Shown in pieces: positions 28,243-40,100 of a stretch of 64,000 nucleotides of DNA. The notes beneath the pieces are model-generated. The model made no database searches and was not told the origin of the DNA. It worked only from the letters and a program-made list of their open reading frames with translations. The stretch's first letter is position 1; each line of letters starts with the position of its first letter. The translations under genes and the position numbers were made by a program. The stretch spans positions 31,703-95,702 of the forward strand of contig DDJC01000043.1 in the NCBI GenBank assembly GCA_002339015.1. The letters run 5' to 3'. The stretch is from Burkholderiales bacterium UBA1834. Lineage in GTDB: Bacteria; Pseudomonadota; Gammaproteobacteria; Burkholderiales; Burkholderiaceae_C.

Positions 28243-29343
28243 TCAGGCCTGCGGCTGCACGAACAGCGAACGCGTCTTGAACAGCTGCCACGACACGTTC
28301 TCGCTGGGATCGGCGTGGTAGCTCACGATGCGGTCGACCTCGTCCTTCGAACCCAGGATCACGGGCACGCGCTGGTGCAGGGTATCGGGCACCAAATCGA
28401 GCAGGTCGCTTGTGCCATTGGTGGCGCGGCCACCAGCCTGCTCGACCAGCAGTGCCATGGGCGCGGCCTCCGCCAGCAGCCGAAGGCGATCCGGTCTGCG
28501 CGGCTCACGCGTGTCGCGCGGGTAGAGGAAGACACCACCGCGCGTCATGATGCGGTGCACCTCGGCCACCATGGAAGCCACCCAGCGCATGTTGAAGTCC
28601 TTCATGCGCGGGCCGCTGTCGCCTGCAACGCACTCGGCCACATAGCGCTGGATGGGTTTTTCCCAGAAGCGCTGGTTGGACGCGTTGATCGCGAACTCCC
28701 GGGTGTGCTCGGCGATGCGCACGTCGTCGCAGGCGAGCACCCATTGCGGCGCGGCCCCCCGCCTGTCCAAACCGAAGACCAGCACGCCGCGCCGACAGGT
28801 CAGCACCATCAGCGTGGCCGGACCGTACAGCACGTAGCCCGCCGCCAGTTGCTGATGCCCTGGCTGCATGAAATCAGCCGCGCCAGGGGCCATGCCGCGG
28901 TAACGGTGCGGCAGCACCGAGAAGATGGTGCCGATCGAGATGTTCGCTTCGATGTTGGACGAACCGTCCAGCGGATCGAACACCACCAGGTGGGCGCCCT
29001 GCGCGCCGTGGGCATGGGACACATGCGGCTGCTCATGCTCTTCGCTGGCCCAGGCGGCCACATGACGGCAGCCCGCCAGGCTGGCGGCCATCAGGTCATC
29101 GGCGATCTGGTCGAGTCGCTTATGCGATTCACCTTGCACATGGCTCCGCCCCGCCAGGGCATCGGCATCGGCATCGGCATCGGCCAGCATGCCCAGCGAG
29201 GCGGCATCGCTGATGCGCACGCAGGCCTGCGCGATGGCGCACAGCGTCTCTCGCAGGGCCTGTGCCACGTCGGGGTCCATGCCGATCAGGTGGCATTGCA
29301 GGGCCTCGTCCAGCAGGCCGCGAGGCGGGGTGGTGTTGTTCAT
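28243..29343 (-). CDS. cbbF: class I fructose-1,6-bisphosphatase, Calvin-cycle copy
   Basis: A 366-aa FBPase that regenerates fructose-6-phosphate in the Calvin cycle. The metal-site motif is VFDPLDGSSNIEANISIGTI, with the later LYPRDTREP and VEQAGGRATNG. A DNA-level run of repeated GCATCG units near the N-terminus encodes ADADADADA (about residues 50-60), which is unusual. A second FBPase gene lies at the right edge of the window, so this is probably the autotrophy-specific copy. Confidence 0.95.
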   Translation of the reverse strand: MNNTTPPRGLLDEALQCHLIGMDPDVAQALRETLCAIAQACVRISDAASLGMLADADADADALAGRSHVQGESHKRLDQIADDLMAASLAGCRHVAAWASEEHEQPHVSHAHGAQGAHLVVFDPLDGSSNIEANISIGTIFSVLPHRYRGMAPGAADFMQPGHQQLAAGYVLYGPATLMVLTCRRGVLVFGLDRRGAAPQWVLACDDVRIAEHTREFAINASNQRFWEKPIQRYVAECVAGDSGPRMKDFNMRWVASMVAEVHRIMTRGGVFLYPRDTREPRRPDRLRLLAEAAPMALLVEQAGGRATNGTSDLLDLVPDTLHQRVPVILGSKDEVDRIVSYHADPSENVSWQLFKTRSLFVQPQA

Positions 29344-29390
29344 GGTGAATCCTCCGGTTCTTGTGATGTATGGGTTCGCGCGCGATGCGC

Positions 29391-30443
29391 TCAGGCAGCC
29401 TCGGCCGGCTGGTCGGCGCCGGAGACCGCACCAAACAGGCGACTGGCGCGGATGTCCCGCGCTTCGATGGTGGTCAGATCCTCGTGGCTGAGCACGCGGT
29501 CGCGGTCGGCGAACAGGCGGCTGGCCTGACGCAGCCGGGCACGGTCCAGCGCATTGCGAACACTGCGTGCGTTGGCGAAATGCGGCTTGGTCACGCGGCG
29601 CTGCAGGTAATCGTCAAAGGCCTCGCGTGCGCCAGGGCCGAAGCGGTAGTGCTGCGCCGCCAGCATGGTGTCGCCGATGGACAGCAGTTCGTCCACCGCG
29701 TAGTCCGGGAAATCAAGGTGGTGCGCAATGCGCGAGGACAAGCCCGGGTTGCTGCGAAAGAATGTGTCCATGCGGTCCTTGTAGCCAGCCAGGATCACGA
29801 CCAAATCGTCGCGCTGGTTCTCCATCACCTGCAGCAGGATCTCGATGGCTTCCTGCCCATAGTCACGCTCGTTTTCGGGGCGGTACAGGTAGTAGGCCTC
29901 ATCGATGAAAAGCACGCCGCCCATGGCCTTCTTGAGCACTTCCTTGGTCTTGGGCGCGGTGTGGCCGATGTACTGGCCGACCAGGTCGTCGCGCGTCACG
30001 GCCACCAGGTGGCCCTTGCGGATGTAGCCCAGGCGGTGCAGGATCTGCGCCATGCGCATGGCCACGGTCGTCTTGCCCGTGCCGGGGTTGCCGGTGAAGC
30101 ACATGTGCAGTGATGGCGACATGGTGCCCCCAGATGCGCCCTGCGACGGCCTGAGCGCTGCCAGTCCATGCGCTGCACGCAGCTTGTCGATCACCAGCAG
30201 CGCGGCGATGTCACGGATGCGAGCCTTCACAGGCGCCAGGCCGATCAGGTCGCGGTCCAGCTCGTCCATCACGGACTCGACCTGGCTGTGCGCCAGCACG
30301 TCGGCGACCGTGCGAAGCGCCGGTGCCGCAACCACTGGCCCTGCGGAAGCAGACAACACATTGGCGTCCGTGCTGACCGGCGTCACACGAGGCATGGATG
30401 TCTGCGTCTGGCTGCCCGGCAGGCTGTAGGGCGGTGCATTCAT
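29391..30443 (-). CDS. cbbX: red-type RuBisCO activase
   Basis: A 350-aa AAA+ ATPase that remodels inhibited red-type RuBisCO by pulling on the large-subunit C-terminus. Walker A is [14 protein letters not shown] and Walker B is [10 protein letters not shown]. The pore loop and sensor regions follow the CbbX pattern ([20 protein letters not shown]). The N-terminal ~50 residues are low-complexity. It is encoded next to cbbLS, as in other form IC organisms. Confidence 0.95.
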   Translation of the reverse strand: MNAPPYSLPGSQTQTSMPRVTPVSTDANVLSASAGPVVAAPALRTVADVLAHSQVESVMDELDRDLIGLAPVKARIRDIAALLVIDKLRAAHGLAALRPSQGASGGTMSPSLHMCFTGNPGTGKTTVAMRMAQILHRLGYIRKGHLVAVTRDDLVGQYIGHTAPKTKEVLKKAMGGVLFIDEAYYLYRPENERDYGQEAIEILLQVMENQRDDLVVILAGYKDRMDTFFRSNPGLSSRIAHHLDFPDYAVDELLSIGDTMLAAQHYRFGPGAREAFDDYLQRRVTKPHFANARSVRNALDRARLRQASRLFADRDRVLSHEDLTTIEARDIRASRLFGAVSGADQPAEAA

Positions 30444-30466
30444 GGCTGTGCCTTCCCCTGCAGGCC

Positions 30467-30907
30467 TCAGCCCTGGTAGCGCTCGCCTTCAGGCTGGCTG
30501 GCCGAGTGCGAACGCGTGCTGTAGCGCATGCTGCGCCCGTCGATCTCGGTGCGCTCCAGGAAGAACCCGGGCTCCTTCGCGGGGCGATTGACGATGAAGC
30601 TCATCACCACGCTCTCCACGCCGCGCACCGAATCGAAGGCGAGCAGGCGGATGTAGTGGTTGGGAAAGGCCTTGCGGCATTCCCTCAGTTCCATCAGCAC
30701 GCCGGCCGGGTCCTGCAGATCGAACATGGGATGGCCGAACATGTCCCAGTAGGTGTTGCGCGGGTGCGGATCATCGGTGTACTCGACGCTCCAGGCATAA
30801 CCCTTCGTCAAGCCATACTCGATCTGCTTGAGGATCTCGGCATCGGTGAGGTCGGGCAGGAAGCTGAACTGGCCTTGCGTGAGGCGGCCGGCGGGGTTCG
30901 TCATCAT
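30467..30907 (-). CDS. cbbS: RuBisCO small subunit, form IC
   Basis: A 146-aa small subunit. The core contains [18 protein letters not shown] and [17 protein letters not shown]. The C-terminal extension ([20 protein letters not shown]) is the hairpin of red-type (IC/ID) small subunits, absent from green-type. The start may be either of two adjacent Met codons. It lies 34 bases after cbbL and 23 bases before cbbX. Confidence 0.96.
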   Translation of the reverse strand: MMTNPAGRLTQGQFSFLPDLTDAEILKQIEYGLTKGYAWSVEYTDDPHPRNTYWDMFGHPMFDLQDPAGVLMELRECRKAFPNHYIRLLAFDSVRGVESVVMSFIVNRPAKEPGFFLERTEIDGRSMRYSTRSHSASQPEGERYQG

Positions 30908-30941
30908 GGTGGTGATCTCCTGTGGGTCCGGTCGTCGCGTG

Positions 30942-32450
<1,509 letters not shown>

Positions 32451-32503
32451 TCAATGTAGGGAATCGGACAAGTAAGGTAAATTCAGATTTTGTTTCGCCA
32501 AAG

Positions 32504-32519
32504 TTAAGGAATCACTTAA
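32504..32519. promoter_or_regulatory. palindrome at the cbbR start, candidate CbbR site
   Basis: TTAAG-N6-CTTAA is a perfect inverted repeat whose last base is the first base of the cbbR start codon. The surrounding 107-base gap between cbbL and cbbR is AT-rich for this genome and holds TNA-N7-TNA patterns such as TAA-GGTAAAT-TCA. LysR regulators such as CbbR normally bind TNA-N7-TNA patterns between the divergent genes. The palindrome also matches an autoregulatory position. Confidence 0.45.
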
Positions 32520-33490
32520 TGAAGAGCGTGACTTTTCGACAATTGAGGGTCTTCACCGAGGTGGCAAAGCACCTGAGCTTCAGCCGCGCCGCTGAAAACC
32601 TGCACCTGACGCCCCCGGCGGTGACCATGCAGGTCAAGGAACTGGAAGGCCATGTCGGCCTTCCGCTGTTTGAACGACAAGGCAAACAAGTGCAGCTGAC
32701 CATGGGCGGCGAGTACTTGCTCGTCTATGCCAAACGGTTGATGTCTACCTTGAAGGACGCCGAAAACGTGATGGCCCGTTTCAAACGCGTGGAGACAGGC
32801 GTGCTGACGATTGGGCTGCTGAGCACGGCGGGCTATTTCCTGCCCTCGCTGCTGGCCCGTTTCCGGGCAGAACACCCGGGCGTGGATGTGCGTCTCGATG
32901 TAACGCGAGACCTCACGAAACTGCTGGATCGCTTGCACAGCAACGAGATCGACCTCGCCGTGATGGGCCGTCCACCGCGTGAATATGCCCTGCGCGCGGA
33001 GCCTTTCGCCGGGCACCCCATGGTGTTCGTGTGTCCGCCGGGGCATCCCCTGCTCAGCGTGGGACACCCGCCCATCGAGGCGCTGGTCCATCATCCGCTG
33101 ATTGCGCGCGAGCTGGGCTCGGAGGTACGCCACGCGCTGGACAACTACCTGCGCGAGCACCGCCTGGCGCCGCGCCTGGCCATGGAGATCCCCAGCAACG
33201 AAACGATCAAGGCATCGATCATGGCGGGCCTGGGGATCGGCTTCCTGTCCCTGCATGCCGTCGCCGCCGAGTTGCGGGGCGGCCAGTTGCAAATCATCGA
33301 GTTCGAGGACACCCCGGTGATGCGCACCTGGAACCTGGTGCGCGAGGCCTCCAAGGTCCTGTCGCCCGCCGCCGAAGCCTTTCGCTACCTGATGCTTGAA
33401 CATGGCGACGCCCTGATCTCCGAACAGGTTTCGAAGCTGCTGGGAGCGGAGCCCCTGCCCCTGCCCCTGCCCCTGCCCCTGCCCTCATAG
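32519..33490 (+). CDS. cbbR: LysR family regulator of the Calvin-cycle operon
   Basis: A 323-aa LysR regulator. The helix-turn-helix lies in the first ~60 residues (TFRQLRVFTEVAKHLSFSRA, then HLTPPAVTMQVKELEG). The ligand-binding half follows CbbR closely (LLSTAGYFLPSLLARF). Known CbbR proteins sense metabolites such as NADPH or phosphoenolpyruvate and activate cbbL. It is divergent from cbbL. The C-terminus is odd: a run of CCCCTG hexamers encodes (PL)n before the stop. ATG at 32519 is chosen, since residues upstream do not match the family. Confidence 0.94.
   Translation: MKSVTFRQLRVFTEVAKHLSFSRAAENLHLTPPAVTMQVKELEGHVGLPLFERQGKQVQLTMGGEYLLVYAKRLMSTLKDAENVMARFKRVETGVLTIGLLSTAGYFLPSLLARFRAEHPGVDVRLDVTRDLTKLLDRLHSNEIDLAVMGRPPREYALRAEPFAGHPMVFVCPPGHPLLSVGHPPIEALVHHPLIARELGSEVRHALDNYLREHRLAPRLAMEIPSNETIKASIMAGLGIGFLSLHAVAAELRGGQLQIIEFEDTPVMRTWNLVREASKVLSPAAEAFRYLMLEHGDALISEQVSKLLGAEPLPLPLPLPLPS
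33451..33484. repeat. CCCCTG microsatellite at the 3' end of cbbR
   Basis: About five and a half copies of the hexamer CCCCTG lie in frame just before the cbbR stop and encode a Pro-Leu tail. Because the unit is six bases, copy-number changes would lengthen or shorten the tail without a frameshift. Confidence 0.9.
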
Positions 33491-33643
33491 CCTGCGGCAT
33501 CTGGACGTGTTTGAAACCATCATGCGGAACGTTGGGCGCGCCGCCAAAGCCTCATAATCTGACAATCAACCAGACCAGATCTTGCCGGTCTTCCGGACAA
33601 GGCCTGCACCACCTCCACCAGCCACCTCCTGAAGGAATGCATC

Positions 33644-34828
33644 ATGACTCGTGAAGTTGTCTTCGTGGGCGCCGCCCGCACCGCCATCGGCACGTTCGGC
33701 GGCTCGCTCAAGGACGTTCCGCCCGCCGATCTGGGCGCCCTGGTCATCAAGACCGCACTGGAGCGCGCCGGCGTGCAGCCCAAGCACGTGGGCCACGTGG
33801 TGCTGGGCAACGTGATTCCCACCATTCCGCAGGATGCCTACATCAGCCGCGTGGCCGCCTTGAACGCTGGCGTGCCTCAAGAAACCCCCGCCTTCAACGT
33901 GAACCGCCTGTGCGGCTCCGGCCTGCAGGCCGTGGTGTCCGCCGCCCAGTCCATCCTGCTGGGCGACTGCGACGTGGCCATCGGCGCCGGTGCCGAATCC
34001 ATGAGCCGCGGGGCCTACCTCGTTACCAGCAACCGCTGGGGCGCACGCATGGGCGACGTCAAAATGCTGGACTTCATGCTCGGCGCCCTGCACGACCCGC
34101 GCAAGCACATCCACATGGGCATCACCGCCGAGAACGTGGCCGCCCGCTACGACATCACGCGTGAACAGCAAGACGCCTACGCCGCACAGAGCCAGAAGCG
34201 CGCCGCCGCCGCCATCGCCGCCGGCTACTTCAAGGAACAGATCGTCCCCGTCGAACTGCAGACCCGCAAGGGCACTGTGCTGTTCGACACCGACGAGCAC
34301 GTGAAGGGTGACACCACCCCCGAAGTACTGGCCAAGATGAAGCCCGCCTTCAAGAAGGAAGAAGGCACCGTGACCGCCGGCAACGCCTCCGGCCTGAACG
34401 ATGGCGCCGCTGCCGTGGTCATGGCGAGCGCCGACAAGGCCAAGGAACTGGGCCTCAAGCCGCTGGCACGCCTGGTGTCCTACGGCCACGCCGGCGTCGA
34501 GCCAGAGTACATGGGCATCGGCCCAGTGCCTGCCTCCAAGGCCGCACTGGCCAAGGCCGGCATCACCGTGGCCGACCTGGACGTGATCGAATCCAATGAA
34601 GCCTTCGCCGCGCAGGCCTGCGCCGTGTCCAAGGAAATGGGCTTTCCCAACGAGAAGACGAACCCCAATGGTTCGGGCATCTCGCTGGGCCACCCGGTGG
34701 GCGCCACAGGCGCCATCCTGGTGACGAAGGCACTGTACGAGCTGCAGCGGGTCAATGGCCGCTATGCATTGATCACGATGTGCATCGGTGGTGGTCAAGG
34801 CATTGCGATGGTGATCGAGCGCGTTTAA
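33644..34828 (+). CDS. bktB: acetyl-CoA C-acyltransferase (beta-ketothiolase, BktB-like)
   Basis: A 394-aa thiolase. The active-site Cys lies in [14 protein letters not shown], the His in [13 protein letters not shown], and the second Cys in MCIGGGQG. It resembles Cupriavidus BktB more than the classic PhaA (for example [20 protein letters not shown]). It could condense acetyl-CoA with acetyl- or propionyl-CoA for polyhydroxyalkanoate synthesis, or work in beta-oxidation. No phaB or phaC lies next to it. It follows cbbR by about 150 bases. Confidence 0.92.
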   Translation: MTREVVFVGAARTAIGTFGGSLKDVPPADLGALVIKTALERAGVQPKHVGHVVLGNVIPTIPQDAYISRVAALNAGVPQETPAFNVNRLCGSGLQAVVSAAQSILLGDCDVAIGAGAESMSRGAYLVTSNRWGARMGDVKMLDFMLGALHDPRKHIHMGITAENVAARYDITREQQDAYAAQSQKRAAAAIAAGYFKEQIVPVELQTRKGTVLFDTDEHVKGDTTPEVLAKMKPAFKKEEGTVTAGNASGLNDGAAAVVMASADKAKELGLKPLARLVSYGHAGVEPEYMGIGPVPASKAALAKAGITVADLDVIESNEAFAAQACAVSKEMGFPNEKTNPNGSGISLGHPVGATGAILVTKALYELQRVNGRYALITMCIGGGQGIAMVIERV

Positions 34829-34860
34829 TCGCCCTTTCCGGCTTGTTCTAAAGCGCTTTG

Positions 34861-34886
34861 ATGAGCCCGGCCTTGGCCGGGCTCAT
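34861..34886 (+). terminator. strong hairpin after the thiolase gene
   Basis: ATGAGCCCGGCC is mirrored by GGCCGGGCTCAT around a two-base TT centre, a perfect 12-bp stem 33 bases after the thiolase stop. There is no long T-run, but the position suits a transcription terminator. Confidence 0.65.
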
Positions 34887-35040
34887 TGCTTCCCGCTTGC
34901 CACGGCGCGGCTCATGAATTGGCAACGATATACAACAATCGATTCAAGATAAGGATTACTCCCGGGGGTAAGCGCCTACCTGAGCGCTAGGATGCCATCG
35001 CTGGAAAATCCGGCTGCATCCAACACCATCAGGAGAAAAC

Positions 35041-35907
35041 ATGCGTCTTTCGATCAGGCTGCTCGCCACCGTCGGCAGCGTCGTCACCATCATGGGGTTC
35101 ACGGCAGGACATGCCCATGCATCCTCCACTTATGTCTCAGTGGGTGACAGCGCACCCAGCGGCATTCCGTTCAGTGGGGGCGACTTCACGCTGAACACGT
35201 CTGCTGAGTTCCTGGGGTTCCTCAATATCCACAAGGCTGCGGTAGAGGCCGTGGAACCCTCTGTGGTGACGGCTGAGATCTCCACGCTTCCAGGGCAAGG
35301 CCTGACGCGTACTGCTGTCTCCCTGACCAATGCAGTGAATGGCGTCTGGGTTGACAACAGTGGAGCCATCACAGGTCTGTCCTCCATCGGCGGGGTGACC
35401 TTGGTCACGCATTTTGCCGACAAGCTCTCCCATGGAGGGACGCTCTCCATCACGAACTTGCAGATCGATTTCCAGAGCCAACGCGTTTATGCGTCGATCA
35501 CCGGAGATTTCCGAGGCGTCGGCACCGCGGAAGGATACTCGCCCAACGGCAGCTACGTCCCGACGACGCTCAACAACTTCCACCTCTGGAGCTTCACGAG
35601 CTATGAAGGTGATCTGTCCGCAGGCATTGTGCCGGCGCCCTTGAGCGGCCCGTTCACCAGTGCCATCCCGCCCTTTAGCCTGGGCAACTTGGCGATCACC
35701 CAGCAGGGCTTCGACCACGTGGTAAGCGCACTGAAGCTCTACGACCTGGGCACGACGACCTTGCAAAGCGTAGCCAGCTACGGAAGCATCACGACACCGG
35801 TGCCAGAGCCCGCATCAGCATCCTTGTTGCTCGTAGGCTTGCTTGGCGTGGCAGCCGTGACTCGCAATCGGGCCAATCTTAAAAAGCAAGCTATTTCGCC
35901 CCTGTAA
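35041..35907 (+). CDS. PEP-CTERM sorting domain-containing exoprotein
   Basis: A 288-aa exported protein. It has an N-terminal signal peptide (LLATVGSVVTIMGFTAGHAHA) and a C-terminal sorting signal: VPEPASASLLLVGLLGVAAV, then a basic tail (TRNRANLKK). Such tails are cut by exosortase and occur in biofilm- or exopolysaccharide-forming bacteria. The middle has a domain with ITNLQIDF and RVYASITGDFRG, shared with the next gene. No exosortase gene is in this window. The function of the body is unknown. Confidence 0.85.
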   Translation: MRLSIRLLATVGSVVTIMGFTAGHAHASSTYVSVGDSAPSGIPFSGGDFTLNTSAEFLGFLNIHKAAVEAVEPSVVTAEISTLPGQGLTRTAVSLTNAVNGVWVDNSGAITGLSSIGGVTLVTHFADKLSHGGTLSITNLQIDFQSQRVYASITGDFRGVGTAEGYSPNGSYVPTTLNNFHLWSFTSYEGDLSAGIVPAPLSGPFTSAIPPFSLGNLAITQQGFDHVVSALKLYDLGTTTLQSVASYGSITTPVPEPASASLLLVGLLGVAAVTRNRANLKKQAISPL

Positions 35908-35988
35908 GTCCTTTGCGGCAATCATTGCCACCAGCGTGTTTACCCTGATACCCCCCCCATTTGCACGTTTAAAAATGCGTTGGTTCCC

Positions 35989-36002
35989 GTTACATACGTA
36001 AC
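35989..36002. repeat. palindrome between the two PEP-CTERM genes
   Basis: GTTAC-ATAC-GTAAC lies in the relatively AT-rich 260-base spacer, just after a run of C residues near 35950. It could be an operator. No regulator gene is nearby. Confidence 0.35.
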
Positions 36003-36064
36003 GACGGTAATTAAGGGTCAACAGCAGGTAGTCAGCCATAAAACGCACCTTTAGGATGCGTCAG

Positions 36065-36101
36065 CCCTGTAGACAAAGGCAGGGTATTCGTGAAGGAATA
36101 C
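36065..36101 (+). other. tandem hairpins in the leader of the second PEP-CTERM gene
   Basis: CCCTG at 36065-36069 pairs with CAGGG at 36080-36084, and GTATTC at 36084-36089 pairs with GAATAC at 36096-36101. They lie 65-100 bases before the start codon and could stabilise the mRNA or control its translation. Confidence 0.4.
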
Positions 36102-36167
36102 GCGGACGCCTTCACAAATCAAAGCAGGAACTAACAAAGGTCCGCTGTTAGAGATAGTGGAGAAGAC

Positions 36168-36974
36168 ATGCAATACACACTGAAGACCCTGGCTGCCGCC
36201 GCAGCTCTGACCATCGCCGGCGTCGCCAGCGCTCAAACCACCACCACCGTGGGCAACGCCCTGCCTGACGGCACCATCCTGGAAGGTGGCACGGGCACGC
36301 TGTCGTTCTCGAGCAGCCTGATCACTGCTCTGAACGTCGGCAAGGTAGCTGTTACCGCCGCCGGTGAAGCCACCGTGGTCGAAACGCTGACGCCCCGTCC
36401 CCCGTTCGGCAGCACCCGCACCGGTGTGTCCGCCACCGCTCCCATCACCTCCGTGGTGACTGGTGCTGGCGGCAGCGTCCTGACGGTGAACACCGCTGGT
36501 GGCGCCACGCAGACTGCTGGCATCCTGGAAGGTGTGTCTCTGGGTGGTTCGCTGTCGGTGACCAACCTGTCGGTCGACCTGACCAACCAGCGCATTTACG
36601 CCTCGATCACCGGTGACTTCCGCGGCGCCGCCGCTGGTGAAGCTGCTCCCTTCGGCAGCGACGAGATCACCACGATCGACAACTTCCACCTGTGGAACTT
36701 CGCCAACATCAGCGGCCCGACCACGCTGCAAGGCGCTGGCAGCTATTCCAACTCCATCACTGGCCTGACCATCACCCAATCGGGTTTCAACCATTTCGTG
36801 AGCGCCCTGCGCCTGGTTGACCTGGGTGTCACCACCCTGGCCAACGTGACGGACTACGGCACGATCAACTCCACGATCGCTGTCGCCGTTCCCGAGCCCT
36901 CCACCTACGCCATGGCCATCGCTGGCCTGGCCCTGGTTGGTGTGGCCGCTCGTCGCGCTCGCAAGCAAGCCTGA
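36168..36974 (+). CDS. PEP-CTERM sorting domain-containing exoprotein
   Basis: A 268-aa exported protein, Ala/Thr/Gly-rich. It has a signal peptide (LAAAAALTIAGVASAQ) and the C-terminal signal VPEPSTYAMAIAGLALVGVA followed by ARRARKQA, the textbook PEP-CTERM form. The body contains VTNLSVDLTNQRIYASITGD, matching the preceding gene, so the two are paralogs from a tandem duplication. Codon choice is very uniform, as in highly expressed genes. The function is unknown, presumably at the cell surface or matrix. Confidence 0.88.
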   Translation: MQYTLKTLAAAAALTIAGVASAQTTTTVGNALPDGTILEGGTGTLSFSSSLITALNVGKVAVTAAGEATVVETLTPRPPFGSTRTGVSATAPITSVVTGAGGSVLTVNTAGGATQTAGILEGVSLGGSLSVTNLSVDLTNQRIYASITGDFRGAAAGEAAPFGSDEITTIDNFHLWNFANISGPTTLQGAGSYSNSITGLTITQSGFNHFVSALRLVDLGVTTLANVTDYGTINSTIAVAVPEPSTYAMAIAGLALVGVAARRARKQA

Positions 36975-37022
36975 TTGGCTGACGCCTTCAACCAGCCTGG
37001 GTAACCGGGTTGGTTGATTGCA

Positions 37023-37060
37023 AAAAAACCGCCCTGGTTTCGGCCAGGGCGGTTTTTTCA
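37023..37060. terminator. bidirectional Rho-independent terminator
   Basis: A long stem, ACCGCCCTGG with CCAGGGCGGT, is flanked by an A-run on the left and a T-run on the right. It therefore works in both directions and separates the PEP-CTERM genes from the convergent RND pump operon. Confidence 0.9.
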
Positions 37061-37106
37061 TGAGCAAGTAGGCCGTCAACCGCCCCGCTGCCTGCTAACA
37101 AGGGGC

Positions 37107-40100
37107 TTACCCCTCGCTCACAGGCGCCTCTGCATGGCCTTTGCGACGAACCATCCGGTGCGTCCAGTCGATCAGATCATCCACGAAAGTGAACACCACC
37201 GGGATCACCAGCAGACTCAGGAAGGTCGAGGTGATCAACCCACCGATCACCACGATGGCCATCGGCGCTCGGAAGCTCGGATCCACCCCGATCCCCAAGG
37301 CGATGGGCATCATGCCGGCGCCCATGGCGATGGTGGTCATGATGATGGGACGGGCCCGCTTGTGGCAGGCATCGATGATCGCGTCCCAGCGCTCAAGCCC
37401 GTGCTCCTTGCGCGCGATGATGACGTAGTCCACCAGCAGGATCGAGTTCTTGGTGGCGATGCCCATCAGCATGATCAAACCGATCATGGAAGGCATGGAC
37501 AAGGCCGTCTGCGTGATGAACAGCGCCATGAAGGCCCCCGGCACGGAGAGCACCAGGGCCGCCAGGATGGTGATCGGCTGCACGAAGTCCTTGAACAGCA
37601 GGACCAGCACCACGTAGATGCACATCACCCCGGTGAGCATGGCCAGGCCGAAGCTGGCGAACAGCTCGGCCATGGCCTCGGCATCGCCCACAGTGGTGCG
37701 GATGATGCCCGGCGGCAAGGCCTGCAGGCTGGGCAAGGCCAGCACGGCCTTCTCCACCTCGCCCAGGGGCTGCTGGTTCAGTTCGATCTCGAAGTTGATG
37801 TTGCGCAGGCGGTCATAGCGGTTGATCTGGGCCGCACCGCCGTCCATGCCGATGGTGGCGACGTTCTCCAGAGGCACGGGGCCTCGCGCACCTGGCACCG
37901 GCAGGCGCGCGATCAGGTTCAGGTCCGTGCGGGCTTCCTGCGGCAGCCGCACCATCACCGGCACCTGCCGCTGCGACAGGTTCATCTTGGCCAGGCCCTG
38001 GTCGTAATCGCCCGCCGTGGCAATGCGCAGCGTGTCGGCGATGGCCGCCGTGCTCACGCCCAGGTCCGCGGCGCGTGCACTGTCGGGCCGCACGATCAGC
38101 TCGGGCCGGGTGAGGCTCGCGTTGGAGGTGACGCTGCCGATGCCCGGGATGCTGCGCAGCTCCTGTTCGACCGTTCGGGCAAATTCGCCCAGGGTGTCCC
38201 CGTCTTCACCGGCCAGCACCAGCACGTACTTCTCGGATGAACCACCGAAGCCCACCGTCACGCGCGCGCCAGGCAAGGCCTGCAAGGCCTGGCGCAACTG
38301 GTTCTCGATGGCCTGCTTGCTCACGCCGGCGCGATCACTGCGGTGCGTGAGGTTCAGCGTTAGCGTCGCCTTGTTGACCTGGCCGGCGCCCTGTGGTGCA
38401 AAGGGATCGCCGCCCGAGCTGCCGCCGCCAATGGCCGTGTAGATCATCTTGACGTGCTCGTTGCGGTCAACGATCTCGCGCGCGCGCTCGGCCGCCTCTC
38501 GGGTCTGTTGGAAGGTGCTGCCCGGCGGCAGCGAGATGCTGACCTGGGTCTGCGACAGGTCATCCGGCGGGATGAACCCGGTGGGCAACAGGCCCGAGAG
38601 CACGATGGACGCGACAGTGAACCCCACCACGGCCAGCATGGTCCAGCCCCGGTGGTGCAGGCACCAGCGCGCCCAGCGCAGGTACATGCGCATCCAGCCC
38701 GGATCGGCGTGGTCGCCCTTGGGCGGACGCAGCATGTAGGCCGCCATCATGGGCGTGAGCATCCGGGCCACGACCAGCGAGAAAAACACCGCGATGGCCG
38801 CCGTCCAGCCGAACTGCACGAAGAACTTGCCCGGCACGCCGCTCATGAAGGCGGTCGGCAGGAACACGGCGATCAGCGTGAAGGTGGTGGCAATGACTGC
38901 CAGACCGATCTCGTCGGCCGCCTCCATCGCGGCCTCGAAAGGCGTCTTGCCCATGCGCAGGTGGCGCATGATGTTCTCGATCTCGACGATCGCATCGTCC
39001 ACCAGGATGCCCACCACCAGCGACAGCGACAGCAGCGTGACGATGTTGATGGTGAAGCCGAACACGTACATCACGCCGAAGGCCGGGATCACCGAGAGCG
39101 GCAAGGCGGCGGCGGCCACCACGGTGGCACGCCAGTCGCGCAGGAAGAACCAGACCACGATCACGGCCAGCACCGCGCCCTCGTAGAGCAGGTGCATGGA
39201 CCCTTCGTAGTTCTCCTCGACAGGATCAACGAAGTTGAAGGCCTCTGTGATGGTGATGTCTGGCCGCTTGGCCTTCAAGTCATCCAGGGCGGCGTGAACA
39301 CTCTCGGCCACCTCGACTTCGCCAGATCCGCGCGCGCGCGAGATCTCGAAGCCCACCACGGGCTTGCCATTGAGCATCGCGGCGGTGCGTTGCTCGGCCA
39401 CGGTGTCCGTGACGGTGGCGATCTGGTCCAGGCGCACGCGGCGCCCGTCGCTGAGCGTGATGTCCATGGCGGCCAGTTCGTCGGCCGAGCGCACCGTGGC
39501 AATGGTTCGCACGGATTGCTCCGCGCCGCCCACCTCCGAGCGCCCGCCCGAGGCCTCCTGCTGGATCTCGCGCAACTGGCGGGACACATCGGCCACCGTG
39601 GCGTTGAGCGACAGCAGCCGTGACGGATCGATCTCGACGCGAACCTCACGGGTGACGCCGCCCACGCGGGCCACGGCGCCCACACCCTTGGCCGCCAGCA
39701 GGGCCCGGGTCACATCGTTGTCGACAAACCAGGACAGAGCCTCGTCGTCCATGCGCTCGGACGAAACGGTGTAGGTCAGGATCGGCAAGCCGGAGATGTT
39801 GACTTTGGAGACCACCGGGTCACGCAGATCGGCCGGCAGGTCCGCACGCACGCGCGAGATCGCATCGCGCACATCGTCGACGGCCTCCTGCGTGGGCTTT
39901 TCCAGGCGGAACTCCACCGTCAGCACGACCAGGCCATCCTGCACCTGGGTGTAGATGTGCTTGATGCCCTGCAGCGTGGCGATGGAGTTCTCCATCTTGC
40001 GCGCCACATCGGTTTCCAGCTGCGAAGGCGATGCGCCGGGCAAGGATGCCGTGACGCTGACCGTGGGCAGATCGATGTCGGGGAAGTTCTGGATCTTCAT

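Noticed and set aside
27292..29529. Long plus-strand open frame across cbbZ, cbbP and cbbF
   Set aside because: It runs through three clear enzymes on the other strand and has the shadow composition (His/Gly/Ala).
33451..33484. Could the CCCCTG run be part of a CRISPR array?
   Set aside because: The unit is six bases, with no spacers; it is a simple microsatellite inside a gene.
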